This document shows, in pieces, positions 1-9,224 of a stretch of 64,000 bases of DNA (positions are counted from its first letter, which is position 1; every line of letters begins with the position of its first letter). The position numbers and the translations under genes are program-made. This DNA comes from Sphingomonas aquatilis (GTDB lineage: Bacteria > Pseudomonadota > Alphaproteobacteria > Sphingomonadales > Sphingomonadaceae): NCBI RefSeq assembly GCF_014196115.1, contig NZ_JACIDB010000006.1, positions 62,001-126,000 of the forward strand, written 5' to 3'. Under the pieces are notes generated by a model. That model did no database searches, had not been told where the DNA came from, and worked only from the letters and a program-made list of their open reading frames with translations.

Positions 1-1309
1 GGCACGTGTCGCAGACGATCCCGCGGCCGATGCGGCCGCTGCCGGGCTTGGCCTCCGCGGCGAGCGCGGCAGGCGTTCCGACACGGGCGAGCGTCGCGGC
101 GACGAGGGGCGCGGCGAAGCTGGTGCCGCGCAGCACCTCCCACCCGCCGCCGGGCACCGCTCCGACCATGTCCGCGCCCGGTGCCGCGTAATCGAGATGG
201 AGCGGCTTGCCGGCCTCCATCAACGCCTTGCCCTTGGCGTCAACGCCGGTGACCGCGATCACATCGGAGTAGGAGGCGGGATATTGCGGCGGGGCGGCAG
301 GGCCGTCGTTGCCGACCGCGGCGACGACACGGATGCCCTTGGCGGTCAATGCACGAATGCCTGCCGCGAGCAGCGGGTTAGGCGGGCCGACCAGGCCGAT
401 GTTGACGACCTTCGCGCCATTCTGGGCGAGCCAAGACGTGGCGCGGACGATGGCGACGGCCGAGCCGTTGCTCGCCGATCCGCCATAGACGTCGGCGACG
501 AGTAATCCGGCACCGGGCGTCGCGCCATGGAAGGCGCCGCTGCGGCCCACCATCAACGACGCGACGGCGGTGCCATGGCCGCTGGGCTTGGCCTCCCCCG
601 CAAAGCCGCGTTGCTCGATGGCGATGCCGGCAAAGGCGGGATGGCGGCCGACGCCGCCGTCGATCAGACCCATGCGCAACGGGGCGCTGCCGATCGCCGC
701 GCCGCCGCCCGCCAGCGCGCCGGCCATCGCCGCCAGCGGTACGTGCGCGGGTTCGTAGATCGCGTCGAGCGCGTAGGTGCCACCGGGATCGAGCGCGCGC
801 AGCGCCTCGATTGCCTTGCGCACCGGCTTGCCGCGCGGGGGTGCCAGTATGGATGTGCTGACATCGAGGCCGTCGATCGTCTCGGTGCTGGTCAGCGTAA
901 AGCCCGCGGCCTTCGCCTTTTCGAGCGTGTCGGGTGAGAGGGCCAGCGCGAGGATCACATCGCGCCGCACCGGATTGCCGTCGTCATCCACGTCCAGCGT
1001 CGCGCGGTTTTCGCGGACCAGTGCGCGCAGGCGTTCCTTGCGCAGCGCCAGTAGGTCGCGGGGGCTGAGCGCACGCAACGCGCCGTCGGCCATCAGCAGC
1101 GGCCCGCCGAGACCGGACGCCACGCCCTGCGACAGCGCGTCGGACGCCTGTTGCCGTGATCCGAGCATGCTGCCCGTGGCACGCTGCACGGTGTCGGTGA
1201 CCCCGCCGAGCGGTGTCCCCAATCCGCCTGCCGGCAGGCCACCGCCCAGCAGCTGCGCCGCAGCCGGGCTGGCCAGACCGATCGTCAGCATCAGCGCCCA
1301 TCGCTTCAT
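1..1309 (-). CDS. S8 family (subtilisin-like) serine peptidase, C-terminus outside window
   Basis: Reads as a secreted subtilase from ATG 1309 to the window edge (436 residues visible, no stop reached). Residues 1-19 form a signal peptide ending in AAAQ. A roughly 190-residue N-terminal region precedes the catalytic domain. The triad is visible: Asp217 in GLIDGGVG, His245 in GHGTAVAS and Ser397 in GTSFAAP; the oxyanion Asn is N334 in AVGND. A strong ribosome site (AAAAAAGGAAG) lies just upstream. It is divergent from an ECF sigma/anti-sigma pair, which suggests it is a target or partner of that envelope-response unit (inference). The substrate is unknown. Confidence 0.93.
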   Translation of the reverse strand, partial: MKRWALMLTIGLASPAAAQLLGGGLPAGGLGTPLGGVTDTVQRATGSMLGSRQQASDALSQGVASGLGGPLLMADGALRALSPRDLLALRKERLRALVRENRATLDVDDDGNPVRRDVILALALSPDTLEKAKAAGFTLTSTETIDGLDVSTSILAPPRGKPVRKAIEALRALDPGGTYALDAIYEPAHVPLAAMAGALAGGGAAIGSAPLRMGLIDGGVGRHPAFAGIAIEQRGFAGEAKPSGHGTAVASLMVGRSGAFHGATPGAGLLVADVYGGSASNGSAVAIVRATSWLAQNGAKVVNIGLVGPPNPLLAAGIRALTAKGIRVVAAVGNDGPAAPPQYPASYSDVIAVTGVDAKGKALMEAGKPLHLDYAAPGADMVGAVPGGGWEVLRGTSFAAPLVAATLARVGTPAALAAEAKPGSGRIGRGIVCDTC

Positions 1310-1338
1310 CTTTGTCTTCCTTTTTTGGCTCGCTCCAT

Positions 1339-1370
1339 GGATGAAACGACCGCCGGGTGACGTTTCATCC
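1339..1370. promoter_or_regulatory. Perfect 10-bp inverted repeat between protease and ECF sigma genes
   Basis: GGATGAAACG (1339-1348) and CGTTTCATCC (1361-1370) are exact inverted copies separated by 12 bases. The dyad lies about 30 bases upstream of the protease ATG and covers the most upstream ATG of the sigma gene. It could be an operator or a pair of back-to-back ECF-type promoter elements (GAAAC/CGTT); the 13-base spacing between those elements is short for a normal ECF promoter. The function is inferred. Confidence 0.5.
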
Positions 1371-1874
1371 GCATGGACGAAGGACAGGGCCACTTTGGAC
1401 GAAGTCGAGCGACGTTTGGCAAGCCTGTTGCCGCGGCTGAGGCGTTTTGCCCATGGCCTGGCACGCAGCGGCCCCGATGCCGACGATCTCGTGCAGGCGG
1501 CGGCGGAGCGCATGCTGAAGGCGCGCGATCAGTGGCAGCCGGGCACGCATTTCGAGGCCTGGGCCTATCGCGTCGTCCGCAATCTGTGGATCGATACGGC
1601 GCGATCCCGCCAGCGCCGCGAGGCGGTGCATGCGCCCGAGGAACAGGGGATGCAGGTCGGCGTGGCGGGCGATGCCGAGGCGCGGGTCGAACTGTCCTAC
1701 TTGATGCGGGCGCTGGACCGCCTGCCGGACGAGCAGCGCGAGGCGGTGGTGCTGGTGATGATCGAGGGCAAGAGCTACGCCGAAGCGGCGGAGGTGCTCG
1801 AGGTGCCGATGGGCACGCTGACCAGCCGGCTGGTGCGCGGGCGGCAGGCATTGATGGCGGCGGTGGAGGCTTGA
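1341..1874 (+). CDS. ECF-type RNA polymerase sigma factor (sigma-70 family)
   Basis: Small sigma factor with region 2 (LLPRLRRFAHGL... DADDLVQAA... FEAWAYRVVRNLWID) and region 4 (LDRLPDEQREAVVLV... SYAEAAEVLEVPMGTLTSRL) and no regions 1 or 3. This is the ECF architecture. ATG 1341 gives 177 aa but lies inside the dyad and has no clear ribosome site. TTG 1395, preceded by AAGGACAGG, gives 159 aa starting right at the conserved region and may be the true start. The stop is 3 bases from the anti-sigma gene, so the two are co-transcribed. The long open frame upstream of 1341 is the antisense of the protease and was discarded. Confidence 0.9.
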   Translation: MKRPPGDVSSAWTKDRATLDEVERRLASLLPRLRRFAHGLARSGPDADDLVQAAAERMLKARDQWQPGTHFEAWAYRVVRNLWIDTARSRQRREAVHAPEEQGMQVGVAGDAEARVELSYLMRALDRLPDEQREAVVLVMIEGKSYAEAAEVLEVPMGTLTSRLVRGRQALMAAVEA

Positions 1875-1877
1875 GCG

Positions 1878-2543
1878 ATGGGTGCTGATCCGGTGGACGA
1901 AGCGGCGATCATCGCCTGGGTCGACGGCGAACTGACCGGGGCGGAGGCCGCGCGGGTCGAGGCCGCGGTGACGAACGATGCCGACTGGCGTGCGCTCGCC
2001 GACCGGCACCGTCGGATGAAGGCGCGCTTTGCCGCAGCCTTCGATCCCTTGGCGCGGCCGCCGGCGGAGGTGATTTCGCTCGCCGACGTGCGGGCGCGGC
2101 GCGCGGCGAACGCGGCGCCGGCGCCCAGCCACGGCTGGCGGCGTTGGGCGGCGGGCGGCGCGATCGCGGCGAGCCTGGTGGTCGGGCTGTTCGTCCTGCA
2201 GGATCGGGGCGGGGCGCCTGGTGGCGACGTGCCGGCGCCGGTGGCCGTGGCGCTCAACGATCAATTGTCGGGCGATGCGGGCCCGGTGCGGGTCGCTTTG
2301 TCGTTCCGCGACAGGAACGGGCAATATTGCCGCAGCTTCACGGGGGAAACGCTGTCCGGAATCGCGTGCCGCGCGGGCACGGACTGGCAGATGCGCTATA
2401 CCGCGCCCGGATCGGCGCCCGCCACCGATTATCGCATGGCGGGGACCGACGGCGCCCGGGCGACGGCGATCATGGGCATGATCGCCGGTGAGCCGCTCGA
2501 CCGCGCGCAGGAAGACGCCGCGCGGCGGGCGAACTGGCGCTAG
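1878..2543 (+). CDS. Anti-sigma factor, single-pass membrane protein
   Basis: 221 aa. The N-terminal cytoplasmic part (EAAIIAWVDGELTGAEAARVE) is the usual anti-sigma helical segment, but no HxxxCxxC zinc motif is visible. One membrane segment lies at about residues 95-113 (GGAIAASLVVGLFVLQ). The periplasmic remainder carries two Cys that could form a disulfide (YCRSF, IACRAG). It directly follows the ECF sigma gene and very probably sequesters that factor. Its stop overlaps the stop of the convergent DUF6628 gene. Confidence 0.85.
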   Translation: MGADPVDEAAIIAWVDGELTGAEAARVEAAVTNDADWRALADRHRRMKARFAAAFDPLARPPAEVISLADVRARRAANAAPAPSHGWRRWAAGGAIAASLVVGLFVLQDRGGAPGGDVPAPVAVALNDQLSGDAGPVRVALSFRDRNGQYCRSFTGETLSGIACRAGTDWQMRYTAPGSAPATDYRMAGTDGARATAIMGMIAGEPLDRAQEDAARRANWR

Positions 2544-2968
2544 ACGCAGATCGGGCGACCGTCGTCGGCCCATGCCGCACTGACCGCGGCGAGGCTTGCC
2601 AGCACCGGATCGACGCGACGCACGCCGAGCAGGTCGCTCATCAACAGCCGGGCGGTGTCGGGCGCGGTCTCGATGCGCGCGATGACGGTCAGCAAGGCGC
2701 GCTCGGCGGCGGTCATGCGGGCGCAGCAGCATGGCGCGATCGCGATCGTATCCGCGGCGGTCGAGGCCAGATCCGTCATCAGTGCGCGCATCAGCACCAA
2801 CGGGCGGCGAAAGCCCTCGCCGAACATCGTGAACAGCGCATGCGTGGCGCGCGCGTCGTGCAGCCCATGCGCACCCATGCGGCGCAGCGCGAACAGCGCG
2901 ATGCGCGCGTTGGGGCAGGCGGGTAGCGCATGCGGCAATGCTGCGACGGTCGTGGTGATTTCGGACAT
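2540..2968 (-). CDS. DUF6628-like conserved hypothetical protein
   Basis: 142 aa from ATG 2968 (MSEITTTVAALPHALP); an in-frame ATG 60 bases upstream is possible but lacks the conserved look. Soluble, Ala/Met-rich, with a Cys cluster (APCCCARMTAAERALL). It resembles the DUF6628 proteins of sphingomonads from memory; no function is known. The stop codon overlaps that of the convergent anti-sigma gene, so the two transcripts collide here. Confidence 0.65.
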   Translation of the reverse strand: MSEITTTVAALPHALPACPNARIALFALRRMGAHGLHDARATHALFTMFGEGFRRPLVLMRALMTDLASTAADTIAIAPCCCARMTAAERALLTVIARIETAPDTARLLMSDLLGVRRVDPVLASLAAVSAAWADDGRPICV

Positions 2969-3036
2969 GCGGCGACTCCTTCGTTCGCCGCCGACAGTCT
3001 TAAATCCGCTATTGCAAGTCAATCGCAATTAATCGG

Positions 3037-4350
3037 TCAGTCGGGCGCCTCGTCGTTGCGGGCGAGCGCCTCACCGGCGAGGTAGAGCGAACCGGCGATC
3101 AGCACGACGTGCGGCGGCTCGGTAGCCAAGCTCTCCAGCGCTGTTTCCAAGCTATCCGCGGACGTCGCGGAAACGCCAAGCCGCTGGGCCACCGCGGCGA
3201 GGTCCGCCGGCGCATGGCAGGCGTGATTCGGCACGGGTACCGCAACGACACGTGACACCATCGGCGCGAGCAGCCGTAGCACACCCTCCGCATCCTTGTT
3301 CGACAGCATGCCGAGAACGAGCGTGACGGGGCGGCCATCGGCGATCCGGTCGAGGCTCTGGGCGACCGGGCGGGCTGCGGAGGGATTATGCGCGCCGTCG
3401 AGCCACAATTCGCTGCCGTCGGGAAGGCGCGCGTGGAGCGGGCCGTGGCCGAGCCGCTGCATACGTGCCGGCCATCGCGCCCATTCTGCCGCCGCGCGCA
3501 TCGCGGCTTCGGGAACGTTGATCGCGCCCTGATGCCGCAGCATGGCGAAAGCGAGCGCGAGGTTGCGCGTCTGGTGCGGGCCGACGAGGCGTGGGCGCGT
3601 GCTGACCAGGGTGAAGCCGGTGTCGCGGTAGCGGACGGCATTGCGACTGGTGTCGCTCCACCACGCCGCGTTGCGGGCGATGACGGGCGCCCCCGCCGCG
3701 TCGGCCACCGCCGCGATGCGGGCGGTGCAGGCGGCGGAATAGTTCATCGTGACGAGCGGCACGTCGGCCTTGGCGATTCCCGCCTTCTCACCGGCGATGT
3801 CGAACAGGCGGTTGCCGAGGAAGGCCTCGTGGTCCATCCCGAGCGCTGCAATGCCGGTGACGGCTGGGCGGCGGATAACGTTGGTCGCATCGAGCCGACC
3901 GCCCAGGCCCACCTCGACGATCGTCGCGGCGGCGGGCGTGCGGGCGAAGGCGAGGAAGGCGGCGGCGGTCGTGATCTCGAAGAAACTGGCGCCGATGCCC
4001 TCCGCATGATCCAGCACGTCGGCCAGCAACGCGGCGAGCGATGCGTCGTCGATCAGCTTGCCCGCGATGCGGATGCGTTCGTTGAACCGCACCAGATGCG
4101 GACTGGAGAAGACGTGGACGTCATGCCCCGCCGCCTCGATCGCAGCGCGCAGGAAGGCGCAGGTGGAGCCTTTGCCGTTCGTGCCGGCGACGTGAAACAC
4201 CGGCGGCAACGCGTCCTGCGGGTTGCCGAGCCGGTCGAGCAATCGCGTGATCCGCTCCAGGCCCAGCACGTCGGCCCCGGGCGACAATGCCCAGAGCCGG
4301 TCGAGCTGTGCCTGCACGGCGGGATCGGTCGAGATGGCGTGATCCGGCAC
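3037..4350 (-). CDS. folC: Bifunctional dihydrofolate synthase/folylpolyglutamate synthase
   Basis: 437 aa, Mur-ligase fold. ATP-binding loop HVAGTNGKGSTCAFL near residue 55; folate-binding region FSSPHLVRFNERIRI; further Mur motifs VGLGGRLDATNVI, GMDHEAFLG and LDGAHNP. It adds glutamate to dihydropteroate and extends folate polyglutamates in the cytoplasm. It lies 28 bases after accD, the last gene of the trp-accD-folC run, an order common in alphaproteobacteria. Confidence 0.95.
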   Translation of the reverse strand: MPDHAISTDPAVQAQLDRLWALSPGADVLGLERITRLLDRLGNPQDALPPVFHVAGTNGKGSTCAFLRAAIEAAGHDVHVFSSPHLVRFNERIRIAGKLIDDASLAALLADVLDHAEGIGASFFEITTAAAFLAFARTPAAATIVEVGLGGRLDATNVIRRPAVTGIAALGMDHEAFLGNRLFDIAGEKAGIAKADVPLVTMNYSAACTARIAAVADAAGAPVIARNAAWWSDTSRNAVRYRDTGFTLVSTRPRLVGPHQTRNLALAFAMLRHQGAINVPEAAMRAAAEWARWPARMQRLGHGPLHARLPDGSELWLDGAHNPSAARPVAQSLDRIADGRPVTLVLGMLSNKDAEGVLRLLAPMVSRVVAVPVPNHACHAPADLAAVAQRLGVSATSADSLETALESLATEPPHVVLIAGSLYLAGEALARNDEAPD

Positions 4351-4378
4351 GGTGGCGTCCCGATGCGGCTGGTTGGCG

Positions 4379-5233
4379 TCAGGCGGCGCGGGCGGCCGTC
4401 AGATAGCCGATCACCGTCGCGAGCTGGTCGCGCAGATTCTTCCGGTGAACGACCATGTCGAGCATGCCGTGATCCAGCAGATATTCGGCGCGCTGGAATC
4501 CTTCGGGCAGCTTTTCGCGGATCGTATTCTCGATCACGCGCTGGCCGGCGAAACCGATGAGCGCGTTGGGTTCGGAAATCTGCACGTCACCCAGCATCGC
4601 ATAGCTGGCGGTCACGCCGCCGGTCGTCGGATCGGTCAGCACAACGATATAGGGCAGGCCGGCGTCGTGCAGCATCTGGATCGCGACGGTGCTGCGCGGC
4701 ATCTGCATCAGGCTGAGGATGCCTTCCTGCATGCGCGCGCCGCCGGCAGCGGTGAAGATGACGTAGGGGGCCTTGTCGGCGATCGCCGCCTCGACGCCGC
4801 GGACGAAGGCTTCGCCGACCGCGAGGCCCATCGACCCGCCCATGAAGCCGAAGTCCTGCACGCCCATGACGACGCGGTTGCCCAGGATCGTACCGCGCGC
4901 GTTGATGAGCGCATCCTGTTCCTGCGCGGACGTGCGTGCCGCCTTCAGGCGATCGGTGTAGCGCTTCGAATCACGGAACTTGAGCGGATCTTCCGGCACG
5001 CGCGGCGCGGGCAGTTCGCTGCAGCTGCCTTCGTCGAGGATCTGCTTGAACCGCTCCTTCGGCCCGATGCGCTCATGGTGATCGCACTTCGGGCAGACGT
5101 ACAGGTTCTCCTCCAGTTCGCGGGTGAAGATCATCTGCCCGCAGCCCTTGCACTTGTGCCAGAGGTTTTCTTCCGACGTTTCGCGCTTGGTGCCGAAGGG
5201 GAGGGCGTTGCGGACGCTGGTAATCCAGCTCAT
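4379..5233 (-). CDS. accD: Acetyl-CoA carboxylase carboxyltransferase subunit beta
   Basis: 284 aa. An N-terminal four-Cys zinc ribbon (C28, C31, C47, C50) is followed by the carboxyltransferase core ([45 protein letters not shown]). With AccA (encoded at 30 kb here) it transfers the carboxyl group from biotin to acetyl-CoA, the first step of fatty-acid synthesis. The start ATG overlaps the trpA stop by 4 bases, implying translational coupling. Confidence 0.97.
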   Translation of the reverse strand: MSWITSVRNALPFGTKRETSEENLWHKCKGCGQMIFTRELEENLYVCPKCDHHERIGPKERFKQILDEGSCSELPAPRVPEDPLKFRDSKRYTDRLKAARTSAQEQDALINARGTILGNRVVMGVQDFGFMGGSMGLAVGEAFVRGVEAAIADKAPYVIFTAAGGARMQEGILSLMQMPRSTVAIQMLHDAGLPYIVVLTDPTTGGVTASYAMLGDVQISEPNALIGFAGQRVIENTIREKLPEGFQRAEYLLDHGMLDMVVHRKNLRDQLATVIGYLTAARAA

Positions 5234-6030
5234 CGATTTACCTTTCGCGCAGAGGCCAGTGCCTCGCTCAGCGATTGAACATAGGTGCGGACGGCGTCGG
5301 GCGCATCGGCGCCGTGCTGCGCCACGATCTCGACGATCGCGGAGCCGACGACGACGCCATCGGCGACGGCGCCGATCGCCGCGGCCTGCGCAGGCGTGCG
5401 GACGCCGAAGCCGACCGCGATCGGCAGGTCGGTCGCCGCCTTCAGCCGCGCGACGGCGTGGTCGATCGAGCCTTGTGCCGCCTGTTGCAGGCCGGTGATG
5501 CCGGCGACGGAGACGTAATAGAGGAAGCCGCTGGCGCCATCCAGCACCTGCGGCAGACGCGCGGCGTCCGTGGTCGGCGTTGCGAGGCGGATCGGGTCGA
5601 TGCCCTTCGAACGCAAGGCAGGCCCGAGCGCGTCGTCTTCCTCGGGGGGAATATCCACGCAGATCACGCCATCGACGCCCGCCTGTGCCGCAGCCTCGGC
5701 GAACCAGTCGGCGCCACGACGGAGCATCGGGTTGGCATAGCCCATCAGCACCAGCGGCACGTCGGGATGGCGCGCGCGGAAAGCGGTCGCGATCGACACG
5801 ATGTCGGCGGTGCGCGTGCCCGCAGCCAGGCTGCGGATATTGGCGGCCTGGATCGCGGGGCCGTCCGCCATCGGATCGGTGAAGGGCATGCCCAGTTCGA
5901 TCACGTCCGCACCGCCCGCGACGAGCGCGTCGAGGATTGCGCCGGTGGCGTCAGGCGTGGGATCGCCGGCGGTGACGAAGGTCACGAGCGCGGGATGGTC
6001 TTTGGCGAAGGCGTCTGACAGGCGGCTCAT
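5230..6030 (-). CDS. trpA: Tryptophan synthase alpha subunit
   Basis: 266 aa, usual length. The TIM-barrel signature [19 protein letters not shown] holds catalytic Glu45 and Asp56. GGVRTP-type phosphate loops are recognisable as [11 protein letters not shown] and [11 protein letters not shown]. It cleaves indole-glycerol phosphate and passes indole to TrpB. It overlaps accD downstream and a small membrane gene upstream, each by ATGA. Confidence 0.97.
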   Translation of the reverse strand: MSRLSDAFAKDHPALVTFVTAGDPTPDATGAILDALVAGGADVIELGMPFTDPMADGPAIQAANIRSLAAGTRTADIVSIATAFRARHPDVPLVLMGYANPMLRRGADWFAEAAAQAGVDGVICVDIPPEEDDALGPALRSKGIDPIRLATPTTDAARLPQVLDGASGFLYYVSVAGITGLQQAAQGSIDHAVARLKAATDLPIAVGFGVRTPAQAAAIGAVADGVVVGSAIVEIVAQHGADAPDAVRTYVQSLSEALASARKVNR

Positions 6031-6200
6031 GGGCGCTTTCCTCCCTGTACCAGCCGCGAGGCGCCGATGCCGAGGCCGATGGCCAGCGCAGACACCAGAT
6101 GCGTGTTGCCATCATAGCCGCGCAGGACGAGGCTCACCACGCCCGCCACGGCCGCCGCCACGACGATGCTGGTCAGCCCTTGTCGCCAGTCGAGGGTCAT
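6027..6200 (-). CDS. Small two-helix membrane protein between trpB and trpA
   Basis: 57 aa, starting [11 protein letters not shown]. Two hydrophobic segments (about residues 10-27, [16 protein letters not shown], and 35-49, [16 protein letters not shown]) predict a tiny inner-membrane hairpin protein. It overlaps the trpB stop (6197-6200) and the trpA start (6027-6030) by ATGA on both sides, so it is translated as part of the operon. I do not recognise a named family. It has no evident link to tryptophan synthesis. Confidence 0.7.
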   Translation of the reverse strand: MTLDWRQGLTSIVVAAAVAGVVSLVLRGYDGNTHLVSALAIGLGIGASRLVQGGKRP

Positions 6201-7429
6201 ATCGCCACCCCCAGCGCATTGGCGACGGTGAAGATGTCCTTGTCGCCGCGGCCGCACAGGTTCGCGAGGATGATCTGGTCGCTGCGCATGGTCTTCGCGC
6301 GCTTCGCGACGGCGGCGATGGCGTGGGCGGGTTCGAGTGCGGGGATGATGCCCTCGGTCCGGCAGAGCAGCTGGAAGGCGTCGAGCGCCTCGACGTCGGT
6401 CGCATTGGTATATTCGACGCGGCCGATGTCGCGCAGCCACGCATGTTCGGGACCGATGCCCGGATAGTCGAGGCCGGCGGAGATCGAATGGCCCTCGGCG
6501 ATCTGGCCGTCCTCGTCCTGCAACAGATAGGTCTTGTTGCCGTGGAGCACGCCGGGGAAACCGCCCGCCAGGCTGGCGGCATGTTCGCTGCCTTCGAGGC
6601 CATGGCCCGCCGCCTCGACGCCGAGCATGCCGACATCGGGATCGTCGAGGAAGGGGTGGAACAGGCCGATCGCGTTCGACCCGCCGCCGATCGCGGCGAC
6701 GAGCAGGTCGGGGAGCTTGCCCGTGCGTTCGAGCAATTGCGCGCGCGCTTCACGGCCGATGATGCTCTGGAAGTCGCGCACCAGCTCCGGGTAGGGGTGC
6801 GGGCCGGCGGCGGTGCCGATGATGTAGAAGGTGTCGTGGACGTTCGCGACCCAGTCGCGCAGGCCCTCGTTCATCGCATCGGACAGCGTCTGCGCACCGC
6901 TGGTGACGGGGCGGACTTCGGCGCCGAGCAGCTTCATGCGGAAGACGTTGGGCTGCTGCCGCTCGACGTCCTTCGCGCCCATGTAGATGACGCAGGGCAG
7001 GCCGAAGCGCGCGCAGACCGCCGCGGTGGCGACGCCATGCTGGCCGGCGCCGGTTTCGGCGATGATCCGCGTCTTGCCCATGCGGATCGCGAGCAGGATC
7101 TGGCCGATGCAATTGTTGATCTTGTGCGCGCCGGTGTGGTTCAGCTCGTCGCGCTTGAACCAGACCTGCGCGCCCATGCTGGGCTCGGCGCCGTCCCGCA
7201 GCGCGTCGCTGAGGCGCTCGGCATGATACATCGGGCTGGGACGACCGACGTAATGCGTCATCAGATCGTCGAACTGCGCGGCGAAGGCCGGGTCCGCCTT
7301 GGCGGCGCGATATTCGCGCTCCAGGTCGAGGATCAGCGGCATCAGCGTTTCGGCGACGTAGCGGCCGCCGAACTGCCCGAAGTGACCGCGATCGTCGGGC
7401 TGCGCGCGGAAGGAGTTGGGGGCGTTCAT
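6197..7429 (-). CDS. trpB: Tryptophan synthase beta subunit
   Basis: 410 aa, full length. The PLP lysine is K103 in [10 protein letters not shown]; the phosphate-binding loop is [13 protein letters not shown]; the N-terminal [13 protein letters not shown] is typical of TrpB1. It condenses indole with serine. The start overlaps the trpF stop by ATGA. Nothing unusual in the sequence. Confidence 0.98.
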   Translation of the reverse strand: MNAPNSFRAQPDDRGHFGQFGGRYVAETLMPLILDLEREYRAAKADPAFAAQFDDLMTHYVGRPSPMYHAERLSDALRDGAEPSMGAQVWFKRDELNHTGAHKINNCIGQILLAIRMGKTRIIAETGAGQHGVATAAVCARFGLPCVIYMGAKDVERQQPNVFRMKLLGAEVRPVTSGAQTLSDAMNEGLRDWVANVHDTFYIIGTAAGPHPYPELVRDFQSIIGREARAQLLERTGKLPDLLVAAIGGGSNAIGLFHPFLDDPDVGMLGVEAAGHGLEGSEHAASLAGGFPGVLHGNKTYLLQDEDGQIAEGHSISAGLDYPGIGPEHAWLRDIGRVEYTNATDVEALDAFQLLCRTEGIIPALEPAHAIAAVAKRAKTMRSDQIILANLCGRGDKDIFTVANALGVAI

Positions 7430-8061
7430 AGCTGCGCCGCTTTAAGGAAGGCTGCGATCTTGTCCACATCCTTGACCCCCGGTGCGCTCTCGACGCCGGA
7501 GGACACGTCGACCAGCGGTGCTCCGGTGCGACGGATCGCCTCGGCCACGTTGGCAGGATCGAGACCGCCGGAGAGCGCCCAGGGCAAGGGGGGACGGACG
7601 CCGTCGAGCAGGCTCCAGTCGAAGCGCAGGCCCATGCCGCCTGGCAGCGCGGCGCCGTCCGGCGTCTTGGCATCGTACAGGATGCGGTCGGCGGCGCCGG
7701 CGAAGTCGCGCGCGGCGTCGAGGTCGGTGCGGGTCTTTACGGCGACCGCCGCCCAGGTCTCGCGACCGATGCGCGCGCGGATCGCAGCGACGCGGGCGGG
7801 GGCGGTCTTGTGGAGTTGCAGGGCGTCGAGCCGGCCGGCGTTGATCGCGGCGTCGAGCAGCGCGTCGTCGGGATCTACGAACACGCCGACGCGGGACACG
7901 GGGGAGGGGACCTGCGCGGCCAAGCCGGCGGCTCGATCGAAGGCGAGGTTGCGGGGCGAGGCCGCGAAGAAGACGAAGCCGACGTGGCTCGCACCGCCTG
8001 CGAGGGCGGCGCCCAGCGTGTCGGCCGTCGTCAGGCCGCAGATTTTGGTCAAGACGGGCAT
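7426..8061 (-). CDS. trpF: Phosphoribosylanthranilate isomerase
   Basis: 211 aa from ATG 8061 ([15 protein letters not shown]). KICGL carries the catalytic Cys; the C-terminal [11 protein letters not shown] and [15 protein letters not shown] loops bind phosphate. First gene of the tight trpF-trpB-x-trpA-accD chain. An in-frame ATG 51 bases further up was rejected because the family starts at the KICG strand. The 129-base upstream gap contains no TGG on this strand, so a Trp-codon attenuator leader is not visible. Confidence 0.95.
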   Translation of the reverse strand: MPVLTKICGLTTADTLGAALAGGASHVGFVFFAASPRNLAFDRAAGLAAQVPSPVSRVGVFVDPDDALLDAAINAGRLDALQLHKTAPARVAAIRARIGRETWAAVAVKTRTDLDAARDFAGAADRILYDAKTPDGAALPGGMGLRFDWSLLDGVRPPLPWALSGGLDPANVAEAIRRTGAPLVDVSSGVESAPGVKDVDKIAAFLKAAQL

Positions 8062-8190
8062 GGGGTCGCTATACTGCGATGTGTGCGGCGCGGAAGGGGT
8101 GGTTTCGTACACGTCTCCGGTCGCGCGCGCGGTGGCAACCTATCGCATTCTCGTTGGCCTGGACGGGCGCAGCACTGTCGCAGCGGCTGG

Positions 8191-8550
8191 CTAGTTGGAT
8201 GCTGGCACGTCTTCACATACGTGCCACAGCACACCTGCGGGATCGACCAACATGCCGACGCGCAGGCCCCATGGCTTCATCTCAGGCGCAGCGGGGGGCC
8301 GGACGCCAAAGCGCTCTGCCAAGGTCGCGGTGCGTTGCCACCAGTCGTCGAGATCACGGACAAACAGCTGGAGCATGGAATTGCCCGCCCAATCCTCGAC
8401 ATAGTAATTCTGGAGCAGGATGCCCGCTCCCTCGTAATCGTAGATTGCAAGGTCGGCGTCGGCGTAGACGAGGATGAAGCCGATCGCTTCGTAGAAGGCG
8501 CGCGACTGCGCAAAGTCCTTTGCAGGGAGGAAAGGACGAACCAGCGCCAC
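8191..8550 (-). CDS. VOC family protein (glyoxalase/bleomycin-resistance fold)
   Basis: 119 aa from GTG 8550, two bases after the pyrF stop. The beta-alpha-beta-beta-beta pattern of VOC modules is visible (ALVRPFLPAKDFAQSRAFYEAIGF... LQLFVRDLDDWWQR... WGLRVGMLVDPAGVLWHV). The substrate is unknown. Its place between pyrF and trpF interrupts an otherwise familiar gene order and suggests a lineage-specific insertion. The start codon is chosen by proximity and fold, not by a strong ribosome site. Confidence 0.8.
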   Translation of the reverse strand: MALVRPFLPAKDFAQSRAFYEAIGFILVYADADLAIYDYEGAGILLQNYYVEDWAGNSMLQLFVRDLDDWWQRTATLAERFGVRPPAAPEMKPWGLRVGMLVDPAGVLWHVCEDVPASN

Positions 8551-8552
8551 GA

Positions 8553-9224
8553 CTACAGCGTCGCGCCGATCGCGCGGGCGGCGGCGTCGGGGTCTTCCGC
8601 CTGGGTGATCGGGCGGCCGATGACGAGGATCGAAGCACCGGCGTCGAGCGCGGCGCGGGGGGTGACGACGCGCTTCTGGTCGCCGGCGCTGCCGTTGGCG
8701 GGGCGGACGCCGGGGACGACGAAGAAGCCCTTGGGCCAGGCCGTTTTGGCCGCGCGCACCTCTTCGCCCGAACAGACGATGCCGTCGATGCCGGCTTCGT
8801 GTGCGAGATCGGTGAGGCGCAGCACCTGATCGTGCGCGCTGCCCGTGATGCCGGTGGCGGTGAGATCGTCGGCGTCGAGGCTGGTCAGCATCGTGACCGC
8901 GACCACCTTCGTATTGAGCGGGGCGGCGGCCTTCGCATCCTCCAGCATCGCGCGGCCGCCGCTGGCGTGGACGGTGAGGATCGCGGGTTCGAGCGGCCCC
9001 AAAGCCTGGATCGCCTTGGCGACGGTATTGGGGATGTCGTGCAGCTTCAGGTCGAGGAAGATCGGTAAGCCGAGCTTCGCCATCTCGTGTACGCCGTGCT
9101 GCCCATGGGCGCAGAAGAATTCGAGGCCGAGCTTGATGCCACCGACATGGGTGCGGGTGCGTGTGGCTATCGCCTTGGCGCGGGCGAGATCGGGGGTGTC
9201 GATCGCGACGTAGATCGGGCTCAT
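8553..9224 (-). CDS. pyrF: Orotidine 5'-phosphate decarboxylase
   Basis: 223 aa from ATG 9224 (MSPIYVAIDTPDLARA). The catalytic DLKLHDIPNT motif and the C-terminal FVVPGVRP... ILVIGRPITQAEDP phosphate-binding loops are present. It makes UMP from OMP, the last step of pyrimidine synthesis. The ATG overlaps the lapA-like gene stop by 4 bases. Confidence 0.97.
   Translation of the reverse strand: MSPIYVAIDTPDLARAKAIATRTRTHVGGIKLGLEFFCAHGQHGVHEMAKLGLPIFLDLKLHDIPNTVAKAIQALGPLEPAILTVHASGGRAMLEDAKAAAPLNTKVVAVTMLTSLDADDLTATGITGSAHDQVLRLTDLAHEAGIDGIVCSGEEVRAAKTAWPKGFFVVPGVRPANGSAGDQKRVVTPRAALDAGASILVIGRPITQAEDPDAAARAIGATL

Noticed and set aside
777..1340. Upstream extension of the sigma factor frame
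   Set aside because: Antisense to the protease signal peptide and N-terminus; the conserved sigma regions begin only after 1395.
8062..8190. Trp attenuator leader before trpF
   Set aside because: No TGG occurs on the minus strand in this gap, so no Trp-rich leader peptide is possible there.
5801..8194. 797-codon plus-strand frame across the trp genes
   Set aside because: Antisense to trpA, trpB and trpF, all of which have full catalytic motifs.
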